Source: Beijerinckiaceae bacterium
Lineage (GTDB): Bacteria > Pseudomonadota > Alphaproteobacteria > Rhizobiales > Beijerinckiaceae
Reading direction: 5' to 3'
Length of the DNA stretch: 64,000 nt
Assembly (NCBI GenBank): GCA_947453205.1
Contig: CANGFT010000004.1
Span: 62,001 to 126,000 of the forward strand
In this document: piece after piece, positions 8,080 through 16,839 of the stretch
How the letters are laid out: every line of letters starts with the position of its first letter
Position numbering within the stretch: position 1 is the stretch's first letter
The notes under the pieces: model-generated
Databases searched by the model: none
What the model saw: only the letters and a program-made list of their open reading frames with translations
What the model was told of the DNA's origin: nothing
Made by a program: the position numbers and the translations under genes

Positions 8080-9114
8080 TCAAGGCTTGGGCTTGTAGGG
8101 GCCGAGGTCTTTCAGGGCCGCCGCGACGAAGCTGTCATCGATGATCTGATCGACGGTGACGTCGCCCTTGATGAGCTTCGTTTCTTTGAAATACTCCCAA
8201 TCCCTGCGCAGGCTCTCCGCCCCGACCGTCCCGTCGGGATCGACATAATGGGGGACGATGGAGCGAAGCACGTCCTTGTCCTTGACCGTGGAATAACGCG
8301 CGATGATGTCGACCACGTCTTCTGCGCCCGGCCCCGCAAGGCGTGAATCCTTCAGCGCATCCACATAATCGCGAAGCCCGCGGATATAGGCGCGCATGAC
8401 TTTGCGCGCCACTTCTGGGCGGTTCTTGATGAAGGCGTCGCCATAGACGATGACGCCGCTCACATCGTCGTCGCGCAGTTTCGACATGGGCGTGAGGCTG
8501 ACCACCGTGCCCTGTTTGATCGCGGCGCTGAGGAAGGGTTCGGGCAGGATGCTCGCGTCAAGCGCGCCGCTGGCGTAGGCCGCGACCTGCTGGGGCATGG
8601 ACAACAGGCTCATGTCGAGATCGGCGGAGGAGAGCCCCACCTTGCGCAGGGATTCCTCGATGACGGCGCTTTCATTGCCGCCATTGGCCGTGGTGACGAA
8701 TTTGCGGCCCTTGAGATCCCGCAAGGAGCGCACTGCGCCGCTCTCCCACAGATCCTTGCGCACCACCAGCGCCTGATAGGAATAGTCGCCCTTGTTGCGC
8801 GCCTTGTCGGCGACCGCGCGCATGGTGATGCCGCGCTCGAAGGCGTTGTAGGTGGCCGCATTGATGGCGCCGGAGCCGACGTCGATGTCGCCCGTCGCCA
8901 GCGGAGCGACCATGCGGGCGCTGGAGTCGAAGACGATGAATTTCGCCTCGACATCCTCCTGCTTGAGATAGCCCTTGGCGTCGGCGATATAAAAACCCAC
9001 ATCGGCCGTGCCGCCGATATAGGCGATGTTGACCTTGTCCGCCGCACGCAGGGGCGCAGAGAAGACGCAGGCCGCAAAGGCGCCGACAAGCCCGATCATC
9101 CGACGTTTCAACAT
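8080..9114 (-). CDS. ABC transporter substrate-binding protein, NitT/TauT (NMT1/Thi5-like) type, orphan
   Basis: A 344-residue periplasmic binding protein with a signal peptide (MLKRRMIGLVGAFAACVFSAPLRAA). The mature part has the NMT1/SsuA layout: IAYIGGTADVGFYIADAKGYLKQEDVEAKF, then ATGDIDVGSGAINAATYNAF and a long helical C-terminus. ATG at 9114 has a GGGGGA ribosome-binding site; the ORF-track start is an extension. No permease or ATPase adjoins it, so it either serves a distant transporter or shares the NitT/TauT system at 11.3-14.7 kb. The ligand cannot be predicted; family members bind aliphatic sulfonates, nitrate, pyrimidine precursors or aromatic acids. Confidence 0.85.
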   Translation of the reverse strand: MLKRRMIGLVGAFAACVFSAPLRAADKVNIAYIGGTADVGFYIADAKGYLKQEDVEAKFIVFDSSARMVAPLATGDIDVGSGAINAATYNAFERGITMRAVADKARNKGDYSYQALVVRKDLWESGAVRSLRDLKGRKFVTTANGGNESAVIEESLRKVGLSSADLDMSLLSMPQQVAAYASGALDASILPEPFLSAAIKQGTVVSLTPMSKLRDDDVSGVIVYGDAFIKNRPEVARKVMRAYIRGLRDYVDALKDSRLAGPGAEDVVDIIARYSTVKDKDVLRSIVPHYVDPDGTVGAESLRRDWEYFKETKLIKGDVTVDQIIDDSFVAAALKDLGPYKPKP

Positions 9115-9405
9115 GTCATATCCCCCCGCCAGGCCGGTTCCGGCCATTTTCGGGGATGATGCTCTTCCATTCCGCTGATGTCGAGCCTGCCCGTGGAAAA
9201 GCCGGTTTCTCCAAAAAATTCCCTGAGCTTGAGGCTTGAATCCATGCGATTCTTGGCGCTGTTCTCCAGGCCTGATTCGAAAATGCGCCGGGACTCACGC
9301 CCCGTTAACCCTTCTCGGTAACACTATGGTCACCAAGTTCCTTGGTTCACCCCTCGCAGGGCCTGTCTGAGGTTCACGCAAAACACGAGTCGTTGGTTGC
9401 TGAAA

Positions 9406-11106
9406 ATGCGTAACCTCAAGATCCGGACCGCCGGAAAATACGCCGGGACCGGCGCCCTGGCCCTGCTGCTGGCGGCGATTTCGCCGACGCGCACCCAGAC
9501 CGCCGTCGCCAATGGCGACACCCGCACCATTCGTCTTCATCATACCCATACCGGCGAGAGCATTCAGGCGACCTTTCGCGTCAATGGCCAATACGATCAA
9601 TCGACGCTGGAGAAGCTGAACTATTTCCTGCGCGACTGGCGCAACGATGAATCCGTGAAAATGGACCCTCGGCTCTTCGACGTTGTCTGGGAGACCTATC
9701 GCGAATCCGGCTCGCAGGAGCCCATCCACGTGGTCTCCTCCTATCGCTCGCCCCAGACCAACGCCATGCTGCGCCGCCGCTCCAAGGCCGTCGCGGAATT
9801 TTCCCAGCACATGCTCGGAAAGGCGATGGACATGCATTATCTGGACGTCCCAATGTCGCGTGTGCGCGAGATCGCCATGCGCCTGCAAAGGGGCGGCGTC
9901 GGCTATTATCCGACCGCTGGCACGCCTTTCGTCCATCTGGACGTCGGCAATGTCAGGGCTTGGCCGCGCATGAGCCAGGACCAGCTTGCGCGTCTGTTCC
10001 CGGATGGCAAGACCGTGCATCTGCCGCCGAGCGGCCAGCCCATGGCGCGCTATGAAGAAGCGCGGGCCGAGATCGAGGCGCGCGGCGGCGCGTCTGTGCC
10101 GACGATGGCGCAGGTGCAATCGAAGGGCTTCTTCGCCTCGCTCTTTGGCGGCGGCGATGAGGAGGAGACAGTCGCCCCCGCGCCGCGCGGCGGGCCGCGC
10201 TCGCGCATGGCCGCTTCTGTCGAGGCCCGCAACCAGCCCAAGGCGGCCATGGCCTCGGTCACGACCTATGACGATGGCAGCTCCGCAACCTATTTCCTGG
10301 CGGAGGCCAATCGGTCCCCGGTCATCCGTCAGGCCGAGCGCAACCTGCCGCGTGGCGAAACCTATGCGGCTCCGGCTCCAGCGCCCGCGCCCGCCCCGGC
10401 GGCGGCGCCCGTCCACAGCGCGCCCGTGCAGACCGCTTTCGCGCCCGCGCCGCCCAGCCGCCCGGCCGAGATCTTCGCCGCCGCCGTCGATCCGCGCGGC
10501 GTGAACGGCGCACCGACCCCGCCACGTCGGCCCACCGACCTGCCGCTGGCGGTGGGCCTCCTCGCCTTCAATGCGCCGCTTCCCCCGACCCGTCCGACGG
10601 AGCTGCGCCCGAGCGCGCTGCCGCGCATCGCCGATTTGCGTCTGGGCGAGCAGCCCGCATCCGAGGCGACCCACATCGCCCGTCCCACGGAGTTGCCGCC
10701 TGTCATCACGGGCGCGGGCGCCGGGCAGCCGTCGGCGCCGCCGCCGGCCCTCGCCTACGCCCCCGTGCAGGAGCCCCCGACCCCCGTAGCCCGGCCCATC
10801 CCTGTCCCGGTCCGTCCCATCGCGCGCGGGCCGGCCCCCCGGTCCGAATTCGTCGCGGCGAAACTCGACCGCGCCACCCTGACGGCCCTCATCAAGACAG
10901 CGTCGGTGGCGGAGCTCACTGCGCCGACCAAGCCGGCTGGCGGCAGCCGGGCGGACTTCACCCGCACGATCTTCGCCCAGCCGAGGCAGGTGGCGGGGGG
11001 CTTCCACAGCGGGCCCGGCGCCTTGTCCACAGACGCCTTCACCGGCAAAGCCGTCGTCGGGGTCACGGCGCGCGACATGACCACGCTCGCCAAACATCAG
11101 GATTGA
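9406..11106 (+). CDS. DUF882 / peptidase M15-like exported protein with proline-rich tail
   Basis: A 566-residue protein with an N-terminal export signal (about residues 1-36). A DUF882/M15-type catalytic domain spans about 40-190: SQHMLGKAMDMHY gives the zinc ligands H135 and D142 (family pattern SxHxxGxAxD) and FVHLDVG gives H177. The remaining two thirds is Ala/Pro-rich and contains loosely repeated RPTEL-like units (PSRPAEIF, PPRRPTDLP, PPTRPTELR, IARPTELPP), suggesting a flexible periplasmic linker. Family relatives are putative murein peptidases. The ORF-track TTG start at 9397 precedes the ATG at 9406, which I prefer. A GGGPR-rich, Arg/Met segment near residue 265 separates the catalytic domain from the tail. 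Confidence 0.85.
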   Translation: MRNLKIRTAGKYAGTGALALLLAAISPTRTQTAVANGDTRTIRLHHTHTGESIQATFRVNGQYDQSTLEKLNYFLRDWRNDESVKMDPRLFDVVWETYRESGSQEPIHVVSSYRSPQTNAMLRRRSKAVAEFSQHMLGKAMDMHYLDVPMSRVREIAMRLQRGGVGYYPTAGTPFVHLDVGNVRAWPRMSQDQLARLFPDGKTVHLPPSGQPMARYEEARAEIEARGGASVPTMAQVQSKGFFASLFGGGDEEETVAPAPRGGPRSRMAASVEARNQPKAAMASVTTYDDGSSATYFLAEANRSPVIRQAERNLPRGETYAAPAPAPAPAPAAAPVHSAPVQTAFAPAPPSRPAEIFAAAVDPRGVNGAPTPPRRPTDLPLAVGLLAFNAPLPPTRPTELRPSALPRIADLRLGEQPASEATHIARPTELPPVITGAGAGQPSAPPPALAYAPVQEPPTPVARPIPVPVRPIARGPAPRSEFVAAKLDRATLTALIKTASVAELTAPTKPAGGSRADFTRTIFAQPRQVAGGFHSGPGALSTDAFTGKAVVGVTARDMTTLAKHQD

Positions 11107-11285
11107 CGTTCACAACTGCGCCATGTCCGGCGCGCCTGATTGACGCAGCTTCGGCGGGGGGCTAATGCTCCGCGCCCTCGATGGACCTTCAAGACGTCGC
11201 AGGGAAGCACGCGCGAAACTGCTTGCAGCTTTCCTGCAGACAGCCATGATGCGTTCGACCTCGGGTTTGCGAAAGACGCCGTGAC

Positions 11286-12137
11286 ATGACACTCGCCACC
11301 ACAGCCGCGACGGGCGCCACGACCGGGCAGCCCCAGCTCGTGATCGACAATGTCTTCAAGCAGTTCGGCGAGGGCCCCGGCTCCGTCATCGCGATCGATA
11401 ATATGTCATTTGACGTGAAGCCCGGCGAGTTCGTCTCGGTCATCGGACCTTCGGGCTGCGGCAAGTCCACGCTCTTCAACATCATCGGCGGCTTGCTCGA
11501 CGAATATGCCGGCAATGTCCTGATCGAACGCGAGCGCATCGCGGGCCCGCACAAGGCGGTCGGCATGGTCTTCCAGGAGGAATCGACCTTCCCCTGGCGC
11601 AATGTCATCGACAACGTCGCGTTCCCGCTCGAACTTCAGGGCGTCAACAAATCCGAGCGCCTCGACCGGGCCCATCACTTCATTGATCTGGTGGGCCTGA
11701 AGGGCTTCGAGAAGCTCATGCCCTCGGCCCTGTCGGGCGGCATGCGCCAGCGCGTCTCCATCGCCCGCACCCTCGTCTCCGGCCCGCAGATCCTGCTCAT
11801 GGACGAGCCTTTCGCGGCGCTTGACGAACAGACCCGCTTGCTGCTGGGCGACAAGATCACCCAGATCCAGCAGGATCTGAACCAGACCACCCTGCTCATC
11901 ACCCACAATCTGACCGAAGCCGTGCAGCTCTCCGACCGCATCGTGGTCATGACCTACAGGCCCGGCCGGGTGAAGCGCATCGTCAACATCGACCTGCCGC
12001 GCCCGCGCACCTCCGATGTCGTCTCGAGCGACGCCTTCGGCCACTATGTCGCGGAAATCTGGTCGGACCTGCGCGAGGAGGCGAGCCGCGGCATGGCCGA
12101 CACCGAATCCGTCCGCAGGACAGCCCCCCGTGGCTAA
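11286..12137 (+). CDS. NitT/TauT-type ABC transporter ATPase
   Basis: A 283-residue SsuB/TauB-like ATPase. Walker A is GPSGCGKST (about residue 57), the Q-loop is VFQEESTFPW, the ABC signature is LSGGMRQRVSIA and Walker B is ILLMDEPFAALDEQ, followed by the H-loop in LLITHNLTEAV. The long C-terminal extension (RPGRVKRIVNIDLPRPR) is typical of the family. It is the first gene of a four-gene operon with two permeases and a binding protein; its last codons overlap the first permease start. About 180 bases of upstream sequence probably hold the promoter but I see no clear consensus. Confidence 0.93.
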   Translation: MTLATTAATGATTGQPQLVIDNVFKQFGEGPGSVIAIDNMSFDVKPGEFVSVIGPSGCGKSTLFNIIGGLLDEYAGNVLIERERIAGPHKAVGMVFQEESTFPWRNVIDNVAFPLELQGVNKSERLDRAHHFIDLVGLKGFEKLMPSALSGGMRQRVSIARTLVSGPQILLMDEPFAALDEQTRLLLGDKITQIQQDLNQTTLLITHNLTEAVQLSDRIVVMTYRPGRVKRIVNIDLPRPRTSDVVSSDAFGHYVAEIWSDLREEASRGMADTESVRRTAPRG

Positions 12138-12900
12138 GGCCTCGCTCTCCCAGGGCCGCGCGCTTCCCATGGCGGTGGGGGTCGCGACGATCATCGGCGC
12201 CTTCGTGCTGCTGGAGATGCTTCTGCGCTATGGCGTCGTGAACAAATATGTCGTGCCCCTGCCAAGCCAGGTGCTGATGAGCCTCGAGCGCATCGTCGTT
12301 GAGGAGAACATCCTCTCGCGCATCCGCGAAACCGCCTATGAAATGATCGTCTCCTGTCTTGCGGTGATCGTTCTGGGCGTGCCGATCGGCGCCATGCTCT
12401 ACCGTTGGCGTCCGCTGCGCCGCGCGGTGCTCGACTGGGTCGCAGCCACGGCGGCGGCGCCGCTCGTGCTGGCCTTTCCGTTGTTTCTCGTGATGTTCGG
12501 CCGCAGCCCGACGACGGTCATCGTCATGTCCGTCATCACCGGCCTTGCGCCCATCATCATCAAGACGACCGAAGGCCTGCTTGGCGTGCGCCCCGTGCTC
12601 ATCAACGTCGGCCGCAGCCTGAAAATGACGGATGCGCAGATGTTCCGGATGATCCTTCTGCCTGCGGCCCTGCCCACCATTTTCTCCGGCATCCGCCTGA
12701 GCTGGACCTTCGTGCTCATCTCGGTGGTGGGCATTGAATTCCTCATCAACCTGGGCGGGCTCGGCCAGCTCATCAACGACCTTGCGGAACGCTACGATCT
12801 GCCCGGCACCTATGCCGCCATCGGCTTTGTGATCCTCGTCAGCGTCATCTTCTTCATGCTTCTGGAGCGCGTGGAAAAATGGCTGCGACCGGCCAAGTGA
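12130..12900 (+). CDS. NitT/TauT-type ABC transporter permease, first copy
   Basis: A 256-residue inner-membrane permease (SsuC/TauC fold, about six transmembrane segments) with the cytoplasmic coupling loop NVGRSLKMTDAQMFRMILLPAALPTIFSGIRL. The likely start is GTG at 12130, which overlaps the end of the ATPase gene by eight bases and gives the usual family length; the ORF-track start at 12016 runs through the ATPase in another frame. It overlaps the next permease by 22 bases, so the genes are coupled. Together the two permeases probably form a heterodimeric channel. Confidence 0.9.
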   Translation: MAKASLSQGRALPMAVGVATIIGAFVLLEMLLRYGVVNKYVVPLPSQVLMSLERIVVEENILSRIRETAYEMIVSCLAVIVLGVPIGAMLYRWRPLRRAVLDWVAATAAAPLVLAFPLFLVMFGRSPTTVIVMSVITGLAPIIIKTTEGLLGVRPVLINVGRSLKMTDAQMFRMILLPAALPTIFSGIRLSWTFVLISVVGIEFLINLGGLGQLINDLAERYDLPGTYAAIGFVILVSVIFFMLLERVEKWLRPAK

Positions 12901-13682
12901 AAAACCCGACGGCGACCATGGGCTTCGCTGCGCGCCGCGCCAGCGATGCGCGTTCGACCAATCTCATCCGCATCGGACTGCTGCTCGCCATCGCCGGGAG
13001 TTGGGAGGCGCTTGCCCGTTCAGGGCTGCTCTTCCGCGACGTCGTGCCCTCGCTCTTTTCGATCTCTGCGGCCATATGGAAGCTGCTCGGCAATCCGGCC
13101 TTCTACGCCAATCTGCAGGTGACGGCCTGGGAGATCTTCGCCTCTCTGGCCATCGGCTCCGGGCTTGGCATTGCGGTGGGCATCATCCTTGGCGCGAACC
13201 GCTTCCTCGGCGCGGCCTTCGAACCCTATGTCTATTATCTCGCGCCAACCCCGCGCATCATCTTCTTCCCGGTGATGATCATGTGGTTTGGCGTCGGCAT
13301 CGCCTCGAAGATCGCCCTTGGCGCGCTCTCCTGCTTCTTCACCGTGGCCCTCTCGACGGCGGGCGGCATGCGCGAGGTGGACAAGGTGCTGATCCGCGTC
13401 GGCCGCAGCTTCCGCGCGACCCAGTGGCAGATGGCGACGAAGATCTACCTGCCCGCCATGCGCGCGCCCGTGCTGAACGGCATCCGCCTTGGCTTTGGCA
13501 CCGCCACCGTCACCGCGCTGCTCGCCGAGACGAAGCTCTCCAACCAGGGCCTCGGCTTCATGATCATGCAGATCTATGCGCGCTTCGACATGCCCTCGCT
13601 CTATGGCCTGCTCATCATCGTCTTCATTCTGGCGGGCATCGGCAATCTGATTCTCGGGAAAGTGACGGGAACCTCGGCCTGA
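12879..13682 (+). CDS. NitT/TauT-type ABC transporter permease, second copy
   Basis: A 267-residue permease of the same fold as its neighbour but clearly different in sequence. The coupling loop reads IRVGRSFRATQWQMATKIYLPAMRAPVLNGIRLG. Membrane segments include LIRIGLLLAIAGSWEAL, LAIGSGLGIAVGIILG and LYGLLIIVFILAGIGNLIL. Most SsuABC/TauABC systems use one permease gene as a homodimer, so a two-permease operon is a subclass seen in several alphaproteobacteria. The ATG at 12879 lies inside the upstream permease; a second ATG at 12918 is also possible. Confidence 0.9.
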   Translation: MAATGQVKNPTATMGFAARRASDARSTNLIRIGLLLAIAGSWEALARSGLLFRDVVPSLFSISAAIWKLLGNPAFYANLQVTAWEIFASLAIGSGLGIAVGIILGANRFLGAAFEPYVYYLAPTPRIIFFPVMIMWFGVGIASKIALGALSCFFTVALSTAGGMREVDKVLIRVGRSFRATQWQMATKIYLPAMRAPVLNGIRLGFGTATVTALLAETKLSNQGLGFMIMQIYARFDMPSLYGLLIIVFILAGIGNLILGKVTGTSA

Positions 13683-13761
13683 GGGCGTCGCATTCCCCAG
13701 TGCTTCCTGCGCCTGCCTCAGCAGGGCGGCGCGCATGACAAATACAAACAGGGAGGAATGG

Positions 13762-14739
13762 ATGACCGGCTCAAGCCATCGCGCATCGAAAAGCGCTGCG
13801 GCGCTCATCATCGGGCTCTGCCTTACCGCGAGCCCCGCGCTCGCCCTCGACAAGATCAAGCTGGCCATCGGCAACCCCGGCGTCGGGGAGACCGAAGCGC
13901 CCGATCTCGGCATGAAGCAGGGCATCTTCGCAAAATACGGGCTTGAGCTGGAAATCCTCTACACGCAGGGCAGCGCCGAGACCGTGCAGGCGGTCGTCTC
14001 GGGCGGCGTGGACGTCGGCTGCGCCGTGGGAACGGTCGGGGCGCTCGCCGCCTTCTCCAAAGGCGCGCCGCTGCGCATCATCGGCGCCTCCTTCACCGGC
14101 GACAGCAACATGTTCCTCTATGTCCCCGCGCAATCGCCCATCCGCAAGGTCGAGGACGCCAAGGGCAAGACGGTCGCCTTCTCGAACACGGGCTCGTCCT
14201 CCCATGTCATGGTGATCGAGGCCAAAAAGCAGTTCGAAACGGACTTCAAACCGACCGCCACAGGCGGCGGCCCGGCGACCCTGACGCAGGTGATGAGCGG
14301 GCAGGTGGATGTGGGCTGGTCAGGCGCGCCCTTCGCGGTCGACATGCTGGAGGACGGGCGCATCCGCCTCATCATGAAGGCTTCGGATCTGACGGCCATG
14401 GGCAATCAGACCTCGCGCGTCATCACCGCCAACCTTCAGGATCTCAAGAAGCGCCCGGACGTCTATCGCCGCTTCATGGACGCTTATCGCGAAACCATCG
14501 ACTGGATCTACGACACGCCCGAAGGCGTGAAGGCCTATGCGGAGTGGGCGAAGGTTTCCGAAGCCATCGGCAAACGCTCGCTCAGCGAGTTCCTGCCCAA
14601 GAGCGGGGTTCAGACCGACGAAATCCGCGGGCTCGACCAGAACATGCAGACCGCGCTCGAGGCGAAATACATCTCCGCGCCGCTCACCCGGGAGCAGATC
14701 GCGGAGTTGATCCAGATCCCGCAGAGCGCGAGAAAGTAA
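13762..14739 (+). CDS. ABC transporter substrate-binding protein of the NitT/TauT operon
   Basis: A 325-residue binding protein with a signal peptide (MTGSSHRASKSAAALIIGLCLTASPALA). The mature protein has the NMT1-like pattern LAIGNPGVGETEAPDLGMKQGIFAKYGLELEIL, then VQAVVSGGVDVGCAVG and VMSGQVDVGWSGAPF. A GGGAGG ribosome-binding site six bases before ATG 13762 decides this start over the ORF-track ATG at 13735. It closes the operon that starts at 11286 and should deliver the substrate to that transporter. The ligand is unknown. Confidence 0.9.
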   Translation: MTGSSHRASKSAAALIIGLCLTASPALALDKIKLAIGNPGVGETEAPDLGMKQGIFAKYGLELEILYTQGSAETVQAVVSGGVDVGCAVGTVGALAAFSKGAPLRIIGASFTGDSNMFLYVPAQSPIRKVEDAKGKTVAFSNTGSSSHVMVIEAKKQFETDFKPTATGGGPATLTQVMSGQVDVGWSGAPFAVDMLEDGRIRLIMKASDLTAMGNQTSRVITANLQDLKKRPDVYRRFMDAYRETIDWIYDTPEGVKAYAEWAKVSEAIGKRSLSEFLPKSGVQTDEIRGLDQNMQTALEAKYISAPLTREQIAELIQIPQSARK

Positions 14740-14745
14740 GGCGCG

Positions 14746-15012
14746 TCAGATCTCGCCCAGCGCCTGAAGATAGAGGTCGAGGATCGTCTCCTCCTCGATG
14801 CGCTTCTCGCGGTCCATGCGGCGGATCGAGACGATCTTGCGCATGATCTTCACGTCGAAGCCATTGCCCTTGGCTTCGGCGTAGACCTCCTTGATGTCGT
14901 CGGCGATCGTGCGCTTCTCCTCTTCGAGGCGCTCGATGCGCTCGATGAAGGCGCGCAGATGGCCGCCGTCCACATCCGAGGACTCCGCAGTGATCATTTC
15001 GGGCTTGTTCAT
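14746..15012 (-). CDS. gapR: GapR nucleoid-associated protein (DUF2312)
   Basis: An 88-residue protein matching GapR/DUF2312: [40 protein letters not shown], then [27 protein letters not shown]. In Caulobacter GapR is an essential coiled-coil protein that clamps overtwisted DNA ahead of replication and transcription and stimulates topoisomerases. The predicted N-terminal coiled coil (about 18-50) and the basic RRMDREKR region that contacts DNA are both visible. It is found almost only in alphaproteobacteria, which supports the taxonomic placement. It is convergent with the ABC binding-protein gene. Confidence 0.95.
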   Translation of the reverse strand: MNKPEMITAESSDVDGGHLRAFIERIERLEEEKRTIADDIKEVYAEAKGNGFDVKIMRKIVSIRRMDREKRIEEETILDLYLQALGEI

Positions 15013-15152
15013 CGCGCCTGTCCAAACATGAGGGCTGCATTCAGCGAAGCGTCTGGATGCGGCCAGCGGGCGCGCGGGTCAAGTCCGGCGGCGCGAAAAG
15101 GCGCATCGCCAGACCTGACGAGAGAATTGTGGGGAAAACCTCCCCGCGCGCC

Positions 15153-15467
15153 CTAACTGTGTTTGGCGGGGTCGCTCATCACGGAGGCGAACTGCTTTTG
15201 CTGATCGGGCGAGGCTTCGCGCTGGTGGAGCTGCTTCCAGACCTCATAGGGCATGCCATAGACCGCCTCGCGGGTCTCATCGAGGCTGAGGCCGAGGCCA
15301 TGCTGGTCGGACTCTTCCTTCATCCATTTCGACAGGCAGTTGCGGCAGAAGCCGGCGAGATTCATCAGGTCGATGTTCTGCACATCCGTGCGCTTGCGCA
15401 GATGCTCGACGAGCCTGCGGAAGGCGGCGGCTTCAAGTTCGGTGCGGGCTTGCTGGCTGATGGTCAT
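15153..15467 (-). CDS. DUF1244 family protein
   Basis: A 104-residue helical protein of the DUF1244 family, common in alphaproteobacteria and of unknown role. Recognisable stretches are LVEHLRKRTDVQNIDLMNLAGFCRNCLSKWM, with a CxxC pair (FCRNC), and DETREAVYGMPYEVWKQLHQ. The start ATG overlaps the stop of the upstream amidohydrolase gene by four bases, so both belong to one transcript. No signal peptide is present. Confidence 0.9.
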   Translation of the reverse strand: MTISQQARTELEAAAFRRLVEHLRKRTDVQNIDLMNLAGFCRNCLSKWMKEESDQHGLGLSLDETREAVYGMPYEVWKQLHQREASPDQQKQFASVMSDPAKHS

Positions 15468-16258
15468 GGACGCGGTCCTCTGTCTCGCCGCGCGGTGCGG
15501 CTCACATGATGCTGGATCATATGGGTGTCGGGCCGTGCGAGTACAGGGCGCAGCGCCGCTTCCAGCACACCCGCCCAGCGGGCGACGCCCTCCGCCTCGG
15601 CCACGAGATCCTGCCGCAGCTCGATCAGCACATGGGCCAGGCCCCGGCTTGTGCCGTGCTCAAAAAGCGTGTCGCCTTCAAGCGCCCCGTCATAGGGCTC
15701 GTTGTCGCCGGTCACGACGCCGCCTGCCCGAAGGGCCGCAAGCAGGGGCGCGGCGAGGCGCGGATCGCCATCCCAGAGGATCGCCACCTCCCACGGGCGC
15801 GCGAAGCCCTTCCAGACCGGCGTGAAGGAGTGGAGCGAGACGATGGCGGGGATGGGGCCGCGCGCGCTCATGGCGTCAAGCCGCGCGCGCACGGCGTCGC
15901 GATAGGGCAGCCAGAAACGGCGGCGACGATCCTCGATCTCCTCTGGCCCGGCCTGCGCATTGCCGGGGATGATCGCGCCGTCGGAAATGCGCATGACGAG
16001 GGTGGGATCATCGGCGCCGCGATTGGGGTCGATCAGCAGACGCGAATAGCGCGTCAGCACGGCTGGAGCGCCGAAGCGGGCGGCGAGCGCGCGGGTGAGC
16101 GCGGCCGCGCCTATGTCATAGGCGATGTGGCGGTCGAATTGCCGGGAATCCAGCCCCAGCGTCCCGTAGCGCGGCGGCAGGGCGTTCGAGGCGTGATCGC
16201 ACAGGAACAGGACGCCAGCCTCCGGCGCCCCCTCGATCTCTTCCACGGGATGATCCAT
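15464..16258 (-). CDS. N-formylglutamate amidohydrolase family protein
   Basis: A 264-residue zinc hydrolase of the N-formylglutamate amidohydrolase (HutG-like) family. Conserved parts include CDHASNALPPRYGTLGL near the N-terminus, YDIGAAALTRALAARF, RYSRLLIDPNR and VSLHSFTPVW. The family hydrolyses N-formylglutamate in histidine degradation, but members outside hut operons, as here, often have unknown substrates. No hut genes are nearby. ATG at 16258 gives the usual length; the ORF-track start adds about 33 unlike residues. It is followed by the DUF1244 gene with an ATGA overlap. Confidence 0.88.
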   Translation of the reverse strand: MDHPVEEIEGAPEAGVLFLCDHASNALPPRYGTLGLDSRQFDRHIAYDIGAAALTRALAARFGAPAVLTRYSRLLIDPNRGADDPTLVMRISDGAIIPGNAQAGPEEIEDRRRRFWLPYRDAVRARLDAMSARGPIPAIVSLHSFTPVWKGFARPWEVAILWDGDPRLAAPLLAALRAGGVVTGDNEPYDGALEGDTLFEHGTSRGLAHVLIELRQDLVAEAEGVARWAGVLEAALRPVLARPDTHMIQHHVSRTARRDRGPRP

Positions 16259-16389
16259 GGAGGCTTTCTGCCCCGGTTCAGCAGGGCCGGTCAATCGGCG
16301 CCCCTGACACAGATTTGACATCGCCCCGGCCGATGATTGCATTCTGACGTCTCGCACATCCCGGTGATTCGCGTTAAATCCGTTGGTTC

Positions 16390-16818
16390 ATGCAGTCCAT
16401 TCGCCGCTTCGTCCTGCCTTTCCTCGCCCTCGCCGCAGGCCTCGCCCTGCCGGGCGCCGCGCGCGCTGATTTTCGCCTGTGCAACAACGCCTCGAGCCGC
16501 GTGAGCGTGGCCATCGCCTACACCAATGGCAAGACCTGGGTCAGCGAAGGCTGGTGGAACCTCAAGAGCAACGCCTGCGAAGTTCTGCTGCGCGGCAATC
16601 TGGCGGCCCAGTATTACTACATCTACGCCATGGATGAGCGTGGTGGAGAATGGAAGGGCAAGTCCTACATGTGCACGCGGGACCGCGAATTTCACATCGA
16701 CGGCCGTGAGAATTGCCTTGTGCGCGGCTATGACCGCACGGGTTTTTTTGAAGTCGATACGAAAGACGGCAGAAACTGGACAGTCCAGCTCACCGACGCC
16801 ACGCAGCAACCGCGCTGA
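16390..16818 (+). CDS. DUF1036 exported protein
   Basis: A 142-residue protein with a clear signal peptide (MQSIRRFVLPFLALAAGLALPGAARA) and a DUF1036 domain: FRLCNNASSRVSVAIAYTNGKTWVSEGWWNLKSNACEVLL, then RDREFHIDGRENCLVRGYDRTGFFEVDT. The three cysteines after the signal peptide could form a disulphide in the periplasm. The family is widespread in alphaproteobacteria and cyanobacteria and has no assigned function. It ends 21 bases before pyruvate kinase on the same strand and may be co-transcribed with it. Confidence 0.88.
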   Translation: MQSIRRFVLPFLALAAGLALPGAARADFRLCNNASSRVSVAIAYTNGKTWVSEGWWNLKSNACEVLLRGNLAAQYYYIYAMDERGGEWKGKSYMCTRDREFHIDGRENCLVRGYDRTGFFEVDTKDGRNWTVQLTDATQQPR

Positions 16819-16839
16819 TCTTCACTGAAAGGCTATCTG

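Noticed and set aside
9116-9298. 60-codon minus-strand ORF in the gap before the DUF882 gene
   Set aside because: No motif and no supporting ribosome-binding site; the gap more likely holds divergent promoters.
9295-11097. 600-codon minus-strand ORF
   Set aside because: Antisense shadow of the DUF882 protein; composition is Arg/Gly-rich noise.
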